Origin: Clostridia bacterium
GTDB taxonomy: Bacteria > Bacillota > Clostridia > Christensenellales > Borkfalkiaceae
Length of the DNA: 6,942 nucleotides
Direction: 5' to 3'
Assembly (NCBI GenBank): GCA_017505675.1
Contig: JAFVOV010000078.1
Span: 1 to 6,942, forward strand
The stretch's first letter is position 1; each line of letters begins with the position of its first letter. The position numbers and the translations under genes were made by a program. Shown here piece by piece: positions 6,357-6,942 of the stretch. The notes under the pieces are model-generated. The model had not been told where the DNA came from, did not search any database, and was given only the letters and a program-made list of their open reading frames with translations.

Positions 6357-6942
6357 TTACTCCTTATCAGCAGAAGAAGTTTCTTCTTCAGTATCTTCGC
6401 CGTCTACAAAAGTTTGTTTTGCGATAACCCTTATTACCCTGTGAAGTGACGGCGCAACGATTAAGTTAATTGCAAGTTCAATAAAGAAATTGAAAGTAAC
6501 TAAAACTACTAAAATAAATACAAGCCCGTTCATCCCAGCAACTTCAGGCATAACTTCTAAAAGTGAAGTTTGAAAGGACGTTACTGCGTTATTCATACAA
6601 AAACACCCGATTATAAATAATGCCGTATTGATAACGGGGACTATCCCCGACGCTGTAAAAACTGCAAGATGCGTGTTTTTCTTTTTAAGCGCCTTAAACA
6701 AAACGCCCGAAACAAAACCTGCAACCGTAGTTTTAAATAAACAAATCAAAGTGGTTATAACCGGTGCTTCAGTCCAGATTATTAAATAAAAGGGTGAAAG
6801 CGCCATTATAACCTGTATCAAAACCACCACTCCGCTTGCAAAGCCCAAAACGGCGCCTACGATAGGCCCGTAAAGCAACGCGCCCAAAACGATAGGTATA
6901 AGTGAAAAGTTCAATTGAACCGCGCCTATCTGGATAGTGCCG
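6357..6942 (-). CDS. ECF transporter S component (5' partial), candidate pantothenate importer
   Basis: Substrate-binding membrane subunit of an energy-coupling factor importer, which works with a shared EcfA/EcfA'/EcfT module encoded elsewhere. The frame is open to the right edge (…GTIQIGAVQLNF…), so the 5' end is missing, probably only the first helix or part of it; the TTG at 6912-6914 is an internal leucine codon. The visible 195 residues are strongly hydrophobic with about five membrane segments and the family-like stretch IPIVLGALLYGPIVGAVLGF (20 residues), where GxLxxGPxxGAxxGF is typical of S components. A short acidic tail ends the protein. The gene directly precedes coaX with no gap, which suggests pantothenate as substrate (a PanT-like role). 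That is inference from context; the residues seen do not establish the ligand. Confidence 0.85.
   Translation of the reverse strand, partial: GTIQIGAVQLNFSLIPIVLGALLYGPIVGAVLGFASGVVVLIQVIMALSPFYLIIWTEAPVITTLICLFKTTVAGFVSGVLFKALKKKNTHLAVFTASGIVPVINTALFIIGCFCMNNAVTSFQTSLLEVMPEVAGMNGLVFILVVLVTFNFFIELAINLIVAPSLHRVIRVIAKQTFVDGEDTEEETSSADKE

Noticed and set aside
6912..6914. TTG start for the S component
   Set aside because: In-frame upstream codons read G-T-I-Q-I-G-A-V-Q and continue the family pattern to the window edge, so the gene is cut by the edge.

Overview
The window looks like ordinary chromosome from a moderately AT-rich member of the Bacillota, most likely a Clostridia-type gut or anaerobic lineage. 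The reasons are a DnaD/DnaI-type primosome protein, a long clostridial-type citrate synthase, a type III pantothenate kinase, an ECF-type vitamin transporter subunit, strong AGGAGG-like ribosome binding sites and a canonical sigma-A promoter. All six genes end in TAA. No phage, insertion sequence, CRISPR array, tRNA or rRNA is visible.

Layout. A DnaD-family replication protein (plus strand, 5' end cut by the window edge) occupies the first 1.5 kb and ends at a hairpin terminator. Everything else is on the minus strand. Reading leftward from the right edge: an ECF S component (5' end cut by the window edge), coaX directly after it (stop and start codons abut), hom 17 bases later, and a strong terminator at 4236-4265. 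Then come a well-formed promoter with an extended -10, citrate synthase, a hairpin, and a cation diffusion facilitator (CDF) exporter converging on the DnaD-family gene.

How the genes fit. The S component and CoaX plausibly form an uptake-and-trapping pair for pantothenate on the way to coenzyme A; hom (homoserine dehydrogenase with a C-terminal ACT domain) shares the transcript. Citrate synthase has its own promoter, and the CDF exporter, predicted to handle Mn(II), is probably expressed by read-through past a hairpin that is weak in that direction.

Most unusual points. (1) The DnaD-like protein carries about four tandem DnaD-type helical repeats and ends in a coiled, Cys4 tail that looks like the helicase-binding N-terminal domain of the clostridial helicase loader DnaC/DnaI, stopping just where the AAA+ ATPase should begin. 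(2) The CDF exporter has a second, divergent copy of its cytoplasmic dimerisation domain. (3) The tetranucleotides GATC and AGCT are completely absent from the 6.9 kb, which points to restriction-driven site avoidance in this genome. These are observations and hypotheses; no database search was possible.
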